A stretch of DNA of 64,000 bases from Zhongshania antarctica (GTDB lineage: Bacteria > Pseudomonadota > Gammaproteobacteria > Pseudomonadales > Spongiibacteraceae): the NCBI RefSeq assembly GCF_014202945.1, contig NZ_JACHHW010000003.1, positions 395,853 through 459,852 of the forward strand, written 5' to 3'. The position numbers and the translations under genes are program-made. Positions 8,142-18,100 of this stretch are shown here, piece after piece (position 1 is the stretch's first letter; the number at the start of each line of letters is the position of its first letter). The notes under the pieces were generated by a model. It did no database searches. It was given only the letters and a program-made list of their open reading frames with translations, and was not told the DNA's origin.

Positions 8142-9232
8142 TTGCCAGACTGCAAGCCGCACTGTTTGAGCAGCTCACCGGCCAGCGCAACGTGCTGGCG
8201 CTGGGCCTGGTCGGTTGCGAGCAGTAAATCATCGCGCTGCTTTTGCCAATTAATATAGGCGCTAGGGATCGTTAATTGATTGGCAGCCATGAGCGCGAGC
8301 AGCTCATTTTCGATCTCAGCCATAATGGCCATAACATTAAATTGATGTTGGTTGATTGCGCTGGCCTGCTTTTGCAACTGCTGAATGAACACGCTGCGTA
8401 AAGTCCCCTGGAAGTGCGTTGCAGCCGGTGTTGGCTGAGGCTTGAGGCACAATGGCCGACCATTAACGCGCTGGGTAATAATGCTGCTAGCGGTTGTTAG
8501 CCCCGCCAAATTCACCCGCTGCGCGGCAAGCATACTGCCGCCTGCGCCCAAGCGAATCTGGCCAAGGGTATTGAGTACGTCTTCACTAAATTGTTGCCAT
8601 GCCAGCGATGACCAGTCTGCCATGCTGCCCGGCTGACTAAGCCACTCGGTTTGCCATTGCTGCCAGCGGGCGAGCGCAGCGAGGCTGGGGTCTTTGCCGC
8701 TGAGTGGGTAAGCGCTGAGATCAACTGGGATTTGCCAAAACTGGCGAAACTCTGGGCCAATTAAACTGGCAGCAAATATACGCGCCGGTAACTCCCGTTG
8801 TTTAACGCGGGTTGCTGCCTGTAATTGCGCGGCAAGCGCCATTAAGCCGTCTTCCACCAATATTTTTTGGCAAACAGTGGCCTGATTGATAAAACGTAAA
8901 TCAAAAATCAGGCGGGCGGCGGCGTCGCCATGGCGACCAAGAATACTATTGCGCTGGGCAATCGTGTCGCGCAGGGCGCAGCGCCGCATCCTTAAAAAAT
9001 CCAGCAAATCGATACCGCTGTCGCTAAACTCAAGACTGAGCTCTCTGGGCTTGGGTAAGTGGGGAAAGGCTATATTGTCATGCGGCGCAGCTTGGCGTTG
9101 AAGCACTCGCTCTAGGCGGCTTTGGTAGTCTTGCCATTGCGAGCTAAGCTGATTGTTGTCAGCGCAGGCGCTGATGGTGAATAGTGCTATGCCTAGGCTA
9201 ATCTGAATAATACAGTGGTGAGGGCCCTTCAA
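8138..9232 (-). CDS. DUF3080 family lipoprotein
   Basis: Predicted outer-membrane or periplasmic lipoprotein of unknown function. A lipobox FTISAC follows a short hydrophobic stretch, and the mature part is mostly helical with many Gln and Leu residues, as in DUF3080 proteins. Two starts are possible. ATG at 9307 gives 389 residues but overlaps the epoxide hydrolase gene by 35 bases and adds a long N-terminal tail before the signal. TTG at 9232 (MKGPHHC...) gives 364 residues and a normal 23-residue lipoprotein signal. I prefer the TTG, without a clear ribosome binding site to prove it. The 3' end overlaps the ATP-grasp gene by four bases (TTAA). Confidence 0.72.
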   Translation of the reverse strand: MKGPHHCIIQISLGIALFTISACADNNQLSSQWQDYQSRLERVLQRQAAPHDNIAFPHLPKPRELSLEFSDSGIDLLDFLRMRRCALRDTIAQRNSILGRHGDAAARLIFDLRFINQATVCQKILVEDGLMALAAQLQAATRVKQRELPARIFAASLIGPEFRQFWQIPVDLSAYPLSGKDPSLAALARWQQWQTEWLSQPGSMADWSSLAWQQFSEDVLNTLGQIRLGAGGSMLAAQRVNLAGLTTASSIITQRVNGRPLCLKPQPTPAATHFQGTLRSVFIQQLQKQASAINQHQFNVMAIMAEIENELLALMAANQLTIPSAYINWQKQRDDLLLATDQAQRQHVALAGELLKQCGLQSGN

Positions 9233-9272
9233 TATCGCCAAGGCAACAGTGAAACTCAATCTTGCTGTGGCA

Positions 9273-10412
9273 CTATCGAACTTTAGCAAAGCAGCTTCGC
9301 ACTTCATTTACAAAAATTTCCGGCTGTTCAAACGCGGCAAAGTGACCGCCTTTATCCAGTTCGTTCCAGTGAATTAGGTTTTGGTAAATGCGTTCTGCCC
9401 ATTTTCGCGCAGGTCTGAAGAGTTCTTTGGGGAAAATCGATACGCCGCAGGGCATGCTCACTGGTTCTGAAAAAATACTTTCGAAGCTCTCCCAGTATAA
9501 GCGTGCTGACGAAGCGGCACTGTTCGTTAGCCAGTAAATACTGATGTCGTCTAACATTTGCTCGACGCTTAGGGCGTCTTCTGGGTGGCCATTATTGTCG
9601 GTCCAGCGATGGAATTTTTCGTATATCCACGCCGCTTGCGCGGCGGGGGAGTCGGCCAAGCCATAGCCGATTGACTGTGGCCGCGATTTTTGAATCATGG
9701 CGTAGCCCGAATCGGAGTCAAAATAATATTTCATGTCGGCTAATGCTTTTTGATCGCGTTCACTGAGTGACGCCATATCTTCTTCAGTTGGCTGTGCTAG
9801 GGCCATATTGATGTGGATAGCACGGCATTGCGGTGGGTGTATTTGGCCAATCGCGCTGGTGACAAACGAGCCCCAGTCACCTCCTTGGGCGACAAATTCT
9901 GAATACTCAAGGCGGGCCATGAGGTTGATCCACGCCTTGGCGATGCGTTCAAGCCCCCAGCCGGTGCCTGTTGGCTTGCCCGAGAAACCGTAGCCGGGTA
10001 GTGAGGGAATAACTAAATGGAAGGCATCGTCGGCGCTGCCGCCGTGAGCAGTGGGGTTGGTGAGGGGCCCAATGACCTTCATGAATTCAAGTATTGAACC
10101 TGGCCAGCCGTGAGTCATGATCATGGGTAACGCATTTTCGTGAGGTGAGCGAATGTGCAAAAAGTGGATGTCCAAACCGTCGATTTCAGTGGTGAATTGT
10201 GGGTATTGGTTTAATTCGCGTTCGCAGCGGCGCCAGTCGTAGCTGTGCTGCCAGTATTCACACAGTGATTTTACCGCGGCTAAAGGCGCACCTTGGCTCC
10301 AGTCATCGACGGTTTCTGCGTTAGGCCATCGCGTGTTGGCCAGTCTTGCGTTGAGGTCGTCGAGCTGTGTTTGCGGTATGGCAACGCTAAAGGGTTTGAT
10401 TGTTTGTTTCAT
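9273..10412 (-). CDS. Epoxide hydrolase (EHN-type alpha/beta hydrolase)
   Basis: Opens epoxides to diols through an Asp-ester intermediate. Residues about 4-110 form the epoxide-hydrolase N-terminal domain (IPQTQLDDLNARL, RWP). The alpha/beta hydrolase core follows with the oxyanion segment HGWPG (101-105), nucleophile Asp179 in QGGDWGS, and catalytic His357 in GGHFAAFEQP. Length (379) is normal for the microsomal-type bacterial family. No signal peptide is seen. It diverges from the beta-oxidation operon across a 224-base region, so a role in degrading an epoxidised or unsaturated lipid-like compound is possible but inferred only from position. Confidence 0.9.
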   Translation of the reverse strand: MKQTIKPFSVAIPQTQLDDLNARLANTRWPNAETVDDWSQGAPLAAVKSLCEYWQHSYDWRRCERELNQYPQFTTEIDGLDIHFLHIRSPHENALPMIMTHGWPGSILEFMKVIGPLTNPTAHGGSADDAFHLVIPSLPGYGFSGKPTGTGWGLERIAKAWINLMARLEYSEFVAQGGDWGSFVTSAIGQIHPPQCRAIHINMALAQPTEEDMASLSERDQKALADMKYYFDSDSGYAMIQKSRPQSIGYGLADSPAAQAAWIYEKFHRWTDNNGHPEDALSVEQMLDDISIYWLTNSAASSARLYWESFESIFSEPVSMPCGVSIFPKELFRPARKWAERIYQNLIHWNELDKGGHFAAFEQPEIFVNEVRSCFAKVR

Positions 10413-10610
10413 TGAATTTACGTACCTTGTGGCTGTTATTTTGTTGAGTCGCGTGTATTCGCATGCTTAGCGGCATTAAATCACATTTTATAATTTGAGT
10501 ATTATCACTTAAGCCCTATCTGATGTGCTGTACGGTGTTTATTTAGGGGCTATATCATGTAGACATCCCATGTCATGGTCATTGCGTCGGCTTGGCACCA
10601 CAATAGTGTT

Positions 10611-10625
10611 TTGTTTAATAAACAA
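10611..10625. promoter_or_regulatory. Perfect palindrome upstream of the beta-oxidation operon (candidate operator)
   Basis: TTGTTTA-A-TAAACAA: seven-base arms around a single A, ending 11 bases before the acyl-CoA dehydrogenase start and touching its ribosome binding site (AAGGTAAGG). Its position fits a repressor site that would block transcription or translation initiation. It does not match the PsrA half-site orientation that I know. A second, shorter repeat, GACAT-CCC-ATGTC, lies at 10562-10574. Confidence 0.45.
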
Positions 10626-10636
10626 GGTAAGGCGAT

Positions 10637-12439
10637 ATGGCTGCTCCCATTCTTTGCGCACGCGATCTTCAGTTTATGCTCTATGAGCTATTCGACGCAG
10701 AATCTTTAATCCAGCGCCCCCGCTACGCGGATCACTCAGTAGAGACCTTTAATGCCGCAATAGATACTGCGCAGTCGATTGCTGAGAAGTATTTTGTGCC
10801 GATACGCAAGAAAGTGGACGAGCAGCCGCCGACATTTGATGGCAAGAACGTATACATGATACCGGAGATTAAAGTCGCAGTGGATGCCGCTACTAAGGCG
10901 GGATTTGTGTCGTCGACCGCAGACTTTGAACTGGGTGGCATGCAATTGCCGCCGATGGTTGCCAGTGTCGCCAATGCCTATTTGACCGCTGCGGCGAGTA
11001 CTACTACGGGTTATCTGGCTTTGAGTAATGCCAATGCTAACTTAATTGCAAACCACGGCAGTGCTGAGCAAATTGAAACCTGGGTAAAGCCGATTCGCGT
11101 TGGTCGTTTTGCCGGTACCATGGCAATGACCGAGCCGGGCTCGGGTTCGGGTCTTGCCGATTTAACGACAACGGCGGCCCCCGCTGAAGATGGCACTTAT
11201 CGAATTCGCGGCAGTAAAATATTTATATCCGGCGGTGAGCATGAGCTGAATGAGAATATCGTGCATTTGGTGTTGGCCCGTATTAAAGGCGCGCCAGCGG
11301 GGGTGAAGGGAATATCTCTATTTATTGTGCCTAAGATCCTAGTGAATGCCGACGGCTCTCTTGGCGAACTCAATGATGTTGCGCTGGCGGGCCTGTTTCA
11401 CAAAATGGGTGGCCGCGGCCAAACCTCGACTGCCTTGAGCTTCGGCGAGAATGACGGCGCAGTGGGTTATTTGGTCGGTGAAGAAAATTGTGGTTTAACG
11501 TATATGTTCCACATGATGAATGAGGCGCGAGTCATGGTGGGAACTGGGGCGGCTTGCTTAGCCCTGACCGGCTACCAGTATTCGCTGGATTATGCTCGCG
11601 AGCGGCCTCAGGGGCGTTTACCTTCTTGCAAAGACCCTAGCTCGGCGCCGGTGAGTATTATCGAACACGCCGATGTGAGGCGCATGTTGTTGGCCCAGAA
11701 AGCCTATGCCGAGGGCGCTTTTGCGCTGTGTATGTTTGGCGCACAATTGGCCGATGATAAGGACACCGAGCAGACCGAAGAAGCGCGCCACACTGCGCAT
11801 ACTTTGCTTGATTTCCTTACCCCCATTATTAAAACCTGGCCCTCGGAATATGGCCCAAAAGCCAATGATCTCGCTATTCAGGTGTTGGGTGGCCACGGCT
11901 ATATCAATGAGCATCCGGTTGAAATGTTTTATCGTGACAACCGTTTGAACCCTATTCATGAGGGCACCACGGGTATTCAGTCATTGGATTTACTTGGTCG
12001 TAAATTGCCAATGAACAATATGGCGGGCTATCGCGCCTTCTTGGCACTTGTGCGAGGCACGATTGACGAGGCAAAAACAGGTGAATTGTCAGCAACCGCT
12101 GAGCGCCTTGCGGCTGCGGTTGCCACCTTAGAGACGACCACTGAGCATCTATTAGGTGCAATGATGGCGAAGCCGATCGATTTGGTGATGGCGAACTCGG
12201 TGAAATACCTCGAGGTCTTCGGTCATGTTGTTATTGCTTGGTTGTGGTTGCGTCAGGGACTCGTCGCGCAAAAGGGAATGGCGGCAAAACCCCACGAAAC
12301 AGACCAGCAGTTTTACGCGGGTAAGTTACAGGCAATGAAATATTTCTTTAATTTTGAATTGCCGCTGATTGAGGTTTGGTCGAAAAACCTACTCGACCTC
12401 GATGCAACGTTTTACGAAATGAATAATAACTGGTTTTAA
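10637..12439 (+). CDS. Acyl-CoA dehydrogenase (600-residue DmdC/FadE-like class)
   Basis: FAD enzyme for the first beta-oxidation step, alpha,beta-desaturation of an acyl-CoA. The order is an N-terminal extension, helical N domain, FAD-binding middle domain (AMTEPGSGSGLADL, KIFISGGEHE) and C-terminal helical domain with the catalytic Glu in NPIHEGTTGIQSLDLLGRK, followed by an extra C-terminal domain of about 130 residues typical of the long DmdC-like subfamily. ATG 10637 is preceded by AAGGTAAGG. It is the first gene of a four-gene same-strand operon with hydratase, dehydrogenase and thiolase, so the set makes a full oxidation turn. Substrate chain length is not deducible. Confidence 0.93.
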   Translation: MAAPILCARDLQFMLYELFDAESLIQRPRYADHSVETFNAAIDTAQSIAEKYFVPIRKKVDEQPPTFDGKNVYMIPEIKVAVDAATKAGFVSSTADFELGGMQLPPMVASVANAYLTAAASTTTGYLALSNANANLIANHGSAEQIETWVKPIRVGRFAGTMAMTEPGSGSGLADLTTTAAPAEDGTYRIRGSKIFISGGEHELNENIVHLVLARIKGAPAGVKGISLFIVPKILVNADGSLGELNDVALAGLFHKMGGRGQTSTALSFGENDGAVGYLVGEENCGLTYMFHMMNEARVMVGTGAACLALTGYQYSLDYARERPQGRLPSCKDPSSAPVSIIEHADVRRMLLAQKAYAEGAFALCMFGAQLADDKDTEQTEEARHTAHTLLDFLTPIIKTWPSEYGPKANDLAIQVLGGHGYINEHPVEMFYRDNRLNPIHEGTTGIQSLDLLGRKLPMNNMAGYRAFLALVRGTIDEAKTGELSATAERLAAAVATLETTTEHLLGAMMAKPIDLVMANSVKYLEVFGHVVIAWLWLRQGLVAQKGMAAKPHETDQQFYAGKLQAMKYFFNFELPLIEVWSKNLLDLDATFYEMNNNWF

Positions 12440-12453
12440 CGGGAGAGAATGTT

Positions 12454-12915
12454 GTGACTACACTTATTGATAAGCAAGAAGTTCAAGACTATGTTGGTTT
12501 TGAAACAGAGCCAACCGAGTGGCTGAGCATTAGCCAAGAGCGTATTAATCAGTTTGCCGATTGCACGCTGGATCAACAGTTTATCCATGTTGATCCAGAG
12601 CGCGCGAAAGAGACGCCTTTTGGTACGACGATTGCCCATGGCTTTCTTAGCTTGTCCTTGTTGTCTCACTTTGCTGAGCAGTACAGTGTGATTATCAAGG
12701 GTTTCTACATGGGAATTAATTCCGGCTTTGATAAGGTACGCTTTTTAGCGCCGGTAAAAGTGAATAGCCGTATTCGCGCCAAGGCAAAGGTTTTAAGTAT
12801 TGACGAAACCAAGCCGGGAAGTTTTCGGGTGAGTACAGAAGTCACTTTAGAGATCGAAGGTGAAGAGAAGCCCGCCTTGGTCGCGGAATGGATCAGCATT
12901 CAAATGGTGGCCTGA
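12454..12915 (+). CDS. MaoC-like (R)-enoyl-CoA hydratase
   Basis: Single hot-dog-fold protein of 153 residues that would hydrate the enoyl-CoA made by the preceding dehydrogenase. The active-site region FADCTLDQQFIHVDPERA followed by TIAHGFLSLSLL carries the Asp/His pair of MaoC/NodN hydratases. The start is GTG 12454, behind GGGAGAG at 12441-12447; the nearby ATG at 12449 is out of frame and stops at once. The gene begins 14 bases after the dehydrogenase stop. As an R-specific hydratase it pairs logically with the SDR-type dehydrogenase that follows. Confidence 0.9.
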   Translation: MTTLIDKQEVQDYVGFETEPTEWLSISQERINQFADCTLDQQFIHVDPERAKETPFGTTIAHGFLSLSLLSHFAEQYSVIIKGFYMGINSGFDKVRFLAPVKVNSRIRAKAKVLSIDETKPGSFRVSTEVTLEIEGEEKPALVAEWISIQMVA

Positions 12916-12984
12916 ATTTTGGGTTCCACTATTTGGTAAATTGACAGTATTGGGCTTTAAGCCTCTGTGTATTTGGAGAAGTAA

Positions 12985-13902
12985 ATGAGTATTCGTTTTG
13001 ACGGTAAAGTTGCCATTGTTACTGGTGCAGGCAATGGCCTTGGCCGCAGTCACGCCTTAGAGCTGGCTGCCCGTGGCGCCAAAGTCGTAATCAATGATTT
13101 GGGCGGCGCCCGCGATGGCGTTGGCGCTTCCTCCGCTGCAGCGGATGGCGTAGTCGCTGAAATCCAGGCTGCTGGCGGTGAAGCATTTGCGCACGGTGCC
13201 AATGTCGCGATTTTTAGCGAAGTCGAAGACATGGTGGCGCAGGCCATGGCGAAATGGGGCCGGGTTGATATTCTAATTAATAATGCCGGTATTTTGCGCG
13301 ATAAGTCTTTCTCCAAAATGTCCATCGATGATTTTAAATTGGTGATGGATGTTCACGTTATGGGATCGGTAAATTGCACCAAGGCCGTTTGGGAAATCAT
13401 GAAGCAGCAGGGTTATGGTCGTATTGTTATGACTACGTCCTCTAGTGGTTTGTACGGCAACTTTGGGCAAGCCAATTACGGCGCGGCTAAAATGGCAGTA
13501 GTGGGCCTGATGAATACCCTTGCCATCGAAGGCGCAAAATACAATATTCATGTGAATTCTTTGGCGCCGACAGCGGCAACTCGGATGACCGAAGACATTA
13601 TGCCCGCCGAAATACTGGGCATGCTGGTGCCGGAAGCGGTAACCGCGGGTGCTTTAACACTTTGCCATGATAACGCGCCAAGCCGCTTCATTCTCTGCGC
13701 AGGTGGCGGTGGTTATGCAAAATCAAGTATCTTCGAAACTGATGGTATTTACCTTAGTCCTGAGGAGCGTAGCCCAGAAGCGGTTGCTGGCCAGTGGGAT
13801 GATATTTGTAATACCAGTAATCAGGCTGAGTTAGAGTCGGGCTTCAAGCAATCTGAAAAATTTCTTCTCAAGGCCCAAGCTTTTGTGCAAGGTGCTAAAT
13901 AA
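12985..13902 (+). CDS. SDR-family (3R)-hydroxyacyl-CoA dehydrogenase
   Basis: Short-chain dehydrogenase of 305 residues resembling the dehydrogenase domain of peroxisomal multifunctional enzyme 2 (17beta-HSD type 4). The NAD-binding TGAGNGLGRSH is at 13-23, NNAG at 99-102, the catalytic Ser lies within 152-154, Tyr165 and Lys169 form YGAAK, and a C-terminal extension beyond 250 is typical of this subfamily. It oxidises the 3-hydroxyacyl-CoA released by the MaoC hydratase. A ribosome binding site (TTGGAGAAG) precedes ATG 12985; 69 bases separate it from the hydratase gene. Confidence 0.92.
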   Translation: MSIRFDGKVAIVTGAGNGLGRSHALELAARGAKVVINDLGGARDGVGASSAAADGVVAEIQAAGGEAFAHGANVAIFSEVEDMVAQAMAKWGRVDILINNAGILRDKSFSKMSIDDFKLVMDVHVMGSVNCTKAVWEIMKQQGYGRIVMTTSSSGLYGNFGQANYGAAKMAVVGLMNTLAIEGAKYNIHVNSLAPTAATRMTEDIMPAEILGMLVPEAVTAGALTLCHDNAPSRFILCAGGGGYAKSSIFETDGIYLSPEERSPEAVAGQWDDICNTSNQAELESGFKQSEKFLLKAQAFVQGAK

Positions 13903-13924
13903 TATTTCTAATTGAGGAATTGTC

Positions 13925-15106
13925 ATGAAAGATGCAGTAATCGTTTCAGCAGCACGTACGCCGATAGGTAAAGCTTATCGAGGCGCGTTTAATAACTTAG
14001 AGTCGCCGTCGTTAACGGCCTTCGCCATTAAGGCGGCGGTTCAGCGCGCAGGTATAGATCCCAATGAGATCGATGACTGTATTATGGGCGCGGCAATGCA
14101 GCAGGGCACCCAGACCATGAATTTTGGTCGTATCGCCGCGATGGCTGCAGGCTTGCCTGCGTCAGTGTCGGGCATGACAATCGACCGTCAGTGCGCATCC
14201 GGCTTAGTCGCGATTGCTACGGGTGCTAAGCAGATTGTGATGGATGGTGCGCCCATGCTGATTGCGGGCGGTTGCGAGTCTATATCGCTAGTCCAAAATG
14301 AACATATGAATATGCACAAGCTGGTTGACCCTGCGGCCATTGCGCACTCGCCAAATATTTATATGCCCATGCTCGATACCGCCGAGATTGTCGCCAAGCG
14401 TTACAATATTTCGCGCGAGGCCCAAGACGAGTACGCGCTGCAATCGCAGCAGCGCACGGCAGCGGCGCAGCAGGCGGGCAAGTTTGACGATGAGATTGTG
14501 CCTGTTACTGCTTCTAAGTTAGTGATGAATAAGGAAACCGGCGAAACCTCTGAAGAGAGCGTGACCCTGAATAAAGACGAGGGCAATCGTCCGTCGACCA
14601 ACTTAGAAGGTTTGTCTGGCTTAAAGACGGTACGTGAGGGTGGTTTCATTACTGGCGGTAATGCCTCACAGCTATCTGACGGTGCTGCCGCGGTAGTGAT
14701 GATGGACGGCACCTTGGCATCCCAGCGTAATATTGAGCCCATGGGTATATACCGCGGCATGGCGGTTGCAGGCTGCGAACCCGATGAAATGGGGATTGGC
14801 CCCGTATTCGCTATTCCCAAGCTGTTAAAGCGCGCGGGTTTGAAAATGGACGACATCGGTCTGTGGGAACTCAACGAAGCATTTGCTGTGCAGGTTATCT
14901 ATTGCCGCGACAAATTGGGGATTCCTAACGACCGCTTGAACGTGAATGGCGGCGCGATCTCTATCGGTCACCCTTATGGTATGAGCGGTGCGCGTATGGT
15001 CATGCACGCCCTGATTGAAGGCAAGCGTCGCGGTGTGAAGTACGTTGTCGTCAGCATGTGTGTTGGTGGTGGTATGGGTGCAGCAGGTTTATTTGAAGTC
15101 GTCTAG
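13925..15106 (+). CDS. Acetyl-CoA C-acyltransferase (thiolase)
   Basis: Thiolase of 393 residues that cleaves 3-ketoacyl-CoA with CoA. The nucleophile is Cys90 in DRQCASGL; His349 (GHPYGMSG) and Cys379 (SMCVGGGMG) complete the site. GAGGAATTGTC lies just upstream of ATG 13925. It is the last gene of the beta-oxidation operon, ending 26 bases before the convergent dnaE2. It lacks a partner FadB-type protein; the hydratase and dehydrogenase activities are supplied by the two preceding separate genes. Confidence 0.94.
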   Translation: MKDAVIVSAARTPIGKAYRGAFNNLESPSLTAFAIKAAVQRAGIDPNEIDDCIMGAAMQQGTQTMNFGRIAAMAAGLPASVSGMTIDRQCASGLVAIATGAKQIVMDGAPMLIAGGCESISLVQNEHMNMHKLVDPAAIAHSPNIYMPMLDTAEIVAKRYNISREAQDEYALQSQQRTAAAQQAGKFDDEIVPVTASKLVMNKETGETSEESVTLNKDEGNRPSTNLEGLSGLKTVREGGFITGGNASQLSDGAAAVVMMDGTLASQRNIEPMGIYRGMAVAGCEPDEMGIGPVFAIPKLLKRAGLKMDDIGLWELNEAFAVQVIYCRDKLGIPNDRLNVNGGAISIGHPYGMSGARMVMHALIEGKRRGVKYVVVSMCVGGGMGAAGLFEVV

Positions 15107-15132
15107 ATCTGAGGGCTGTTCTTGGCGCTGTG

Positions 15133-18100
15133 TTAATGAAAATCATGTGACGCAGCGTCAACCCGCATAAGATGATCGTGGCGTTCAATACTGAACGCCA
15201 CGACATGAATTACGGGTGTTGCATGACCCACTGCGGCTTTTTGTACGCAGCCTTTCACAATGAGCACTTGGCCTTGCAATAGGGCTTTTTGATAGTGTTC
15301 TTGTACCGCTGGCCACACAATAATATTGCTGTTGCCGGTTTCATCTTCTAGCGTTACAAACATCACCCCTGAAGCGCTGCTCGGTCGCTGTCGACAATTA
15401 ACTAGCCCGCCAATACGAATAAACCGGCCGTTATCGATATGTTTTAAATCTTCCGCACGGGCGCAATTTGCAAACAGTTTGTGGCTGCGTAGCAAGGCCA
15501 GTGGATGCCGTCGCAGGCTGAGGCCGGTATGGCGATAGTCGCTGAGCACTTCCTCGGTTTCCACGGGGGCGCTAAGTTGAATAGTGTCATTTTGCGCGGG
15601 GTGTAAATTGCCTAGGGGCGCAGCGGCCTGCCATGCACTGATTTCCCACAGGCTTTGATAGCGGTGCAAATTAAAACAGTGGAAGGCGTCGGCCTGCACC
15701 AGTTGTTGCCAGTATTGCTTGGCGATAGTAAACCGGGTGCAAAAATCGTCAATACTGTGGAATAAGGCTGCACGGCGTACCTGGCAAAGGTGCTCAGCGC
15801 TGCGTTTGGGTAAGCCTTTAATGAGGCGTAAGCCGAGGCGTAGGGCTGGGGCAGAAGGCTCGTCTTCGAGACGATGGTCCCAGTCGCTGTGGTTAATGCA
15901 AATAGGCCTTACTTCAATGCCGTGACGGCTGGCGTCTTGTATTAATTGCGAGGGCGAATAAAAGCCCATGGGCTGACTATTCAATAGACCGCAATAGAAC
16001 GCTGCTGGGTAGTGGCATTTAAGCCAAGCAGAGGCGTAGGCGAGCAGAGCAAAACTGGCGGAGTGGGATTCGGGGAAACCGTAGGCGCCAAAGCCTTTCA
16101 TTTGACTGAATAGTCGCTCGGCGAAGTCTTCGCTATAGCCGCGCTCGCGCATACCGTTGACTAGCTTGCTGCGGAATTTTCCTAAATCGCCGTTTTTGCC
16201 CCAGCTCGCCATAGCCCTGCGTAGCTGGTCGGCTTCACCACCACTGAAACCGGCGGCGACCATCGCCAGTTGAATAACCTGTTCTTGAAAAACCGGTACG
16301 CCGAGGGTGCGTTTTAATACCCGTGCGATGGCGTCATTTTCATATTCGGCTTTTTCTAAGCCCTGCCGTCGCTGTAAAAACGGATGCACCATACCGCCTT
16401 GAATAGGGCCGGGCCTGACAATGGCAATCTGAATGACGAGATCGTAAAAGGTGCGGGGTTGTAGTCTTGGTAGCATGGTCATCTGCGCGCGGGATTCAAT
16501 TTGAAAGACCCCGACGCTGTCGGCGATGCAGAGCATTTGATAGGTGGCGGGGTCTTCAGCGGGTATATCGCTGAGTTGGTGAACACTGCCGCCAGCGGAG
16601 CTGATATAGCTAAGGCTTTTACGCAGGGCGCTGAGCATACCAAGCGCGAGCACATCAATTTTCATCATACCTAGCGCTTCTAAGTCTTCTTTATCCCACT
16701 GAATAATGGTGCGCTCGGGCATGGCCGCATTTTCAATGGGTACCAAACTGGCGATGGGGTCGCGGGTAATGACAAAGCCGCCAACGTGCTGGGATAAATG
16801 CCGAGGGAAGCCCAAGATCTCATTGAGTAAACTCATAAATTGCTGGACTGGCAGGCTGGCAGTGTCGAATTGACTTTCTTCTAAGCGCTGAATAAACGTG
16901 TTTTTATCGTCCCACCACGCCATGTTGCCAGACAGCTTCTGCAGCAGGTAGTCGTCTAAACCCATGGCTTTGCCCACATCTCGCACAGCACTGCGCCGCC
17001 GGTAGCTGATAATGGTGGCGGCGAGGGCGGCGTGCTGGCGACCGTATTTTTTATAAATGTATTGAATAACTTCTTCGCGGCGCTCGTGTTCAAAATCGAC
17101 ATCAATATCGGGCGGCTCATCGCGTTCTCGGGAAATAAATCGCTCAAATAATAATTGTCCTCGCGAGGGGTCTACCTCGGTAATAAACAGGCAGTAACAC
17201 ACCGCTGAATTGGCGGCGGAACCTCGGCCCTGGCAGAGAATACCTTGGTTGCGGGCAAACTGGACAATGTCGTAAACCGTTAAAAAATAATGCTCGTACT
17301 TTAGCTCGGCAATTAAGCCTAGCTCCTTTTCGAGTAGGCTTTTAACCAGTTCCGGTATGCCTGTTGGCCAGCGCCGCTGGGCGCCGTGCAAGGTGATTTC
17401 CCGCAGAAATTCACCTGCGTTTTTGTGCATGGGCACCACTTCATTAGGATACTGATAGCGCAGCTCTGCCAGGCTAAATGTGCAGCGCTCGGCAACGGCG
17501 ACGCTTTCTTTGAGTAAGTCGGCGGGGTAGTCGCGCTGCAGCAGTGGCAGTGGTTTAAGGTAGCGTTCGCTATTGGCCTGTACTTGGCTACCAAGGGCTT
17601 GCACCGAGGTATTAAGGCGAATCGCACTGAGTATGTCTTGTAAGGGCTTACGCTGGCGGCAGTGCATATGCACATTGCCACAGGCGACCATATTAATGTC
17701 GTGGTGGCGAGCAATTTGGTAGCGTTTAAAATAGTAGGGTTCAGATTGCTGCTGGCCGTGAAAGCTAACGCCGAGCCAGAGCCGATCTTTGAAATATTTT
17801 TTCAACTCGCTAGCGTGGCTCTCCGTTTCATCGGGATTAATCCAAATCGCTAAACAGTGCTGACTATAGCGGCGTACATCGCCTAAGTTTAATTGGTAGT
17901 TGCCTTTGCTGCTGTGCAGGCGGGCACGGCTGATCAGGGAACACAGCTCGGTATAGGCCTGCCGTGTTGGTGCGAGCATGACCAGATGAATACCTTCATC
18001 GAGAATGAATTCGGCGCCACAAATTAATTTAATATTGTGTTCTTTACTGGCGCGGTAAGCCCGCACTATGCCAGACAGTGAGCATTCGTCGGTAATCGCA

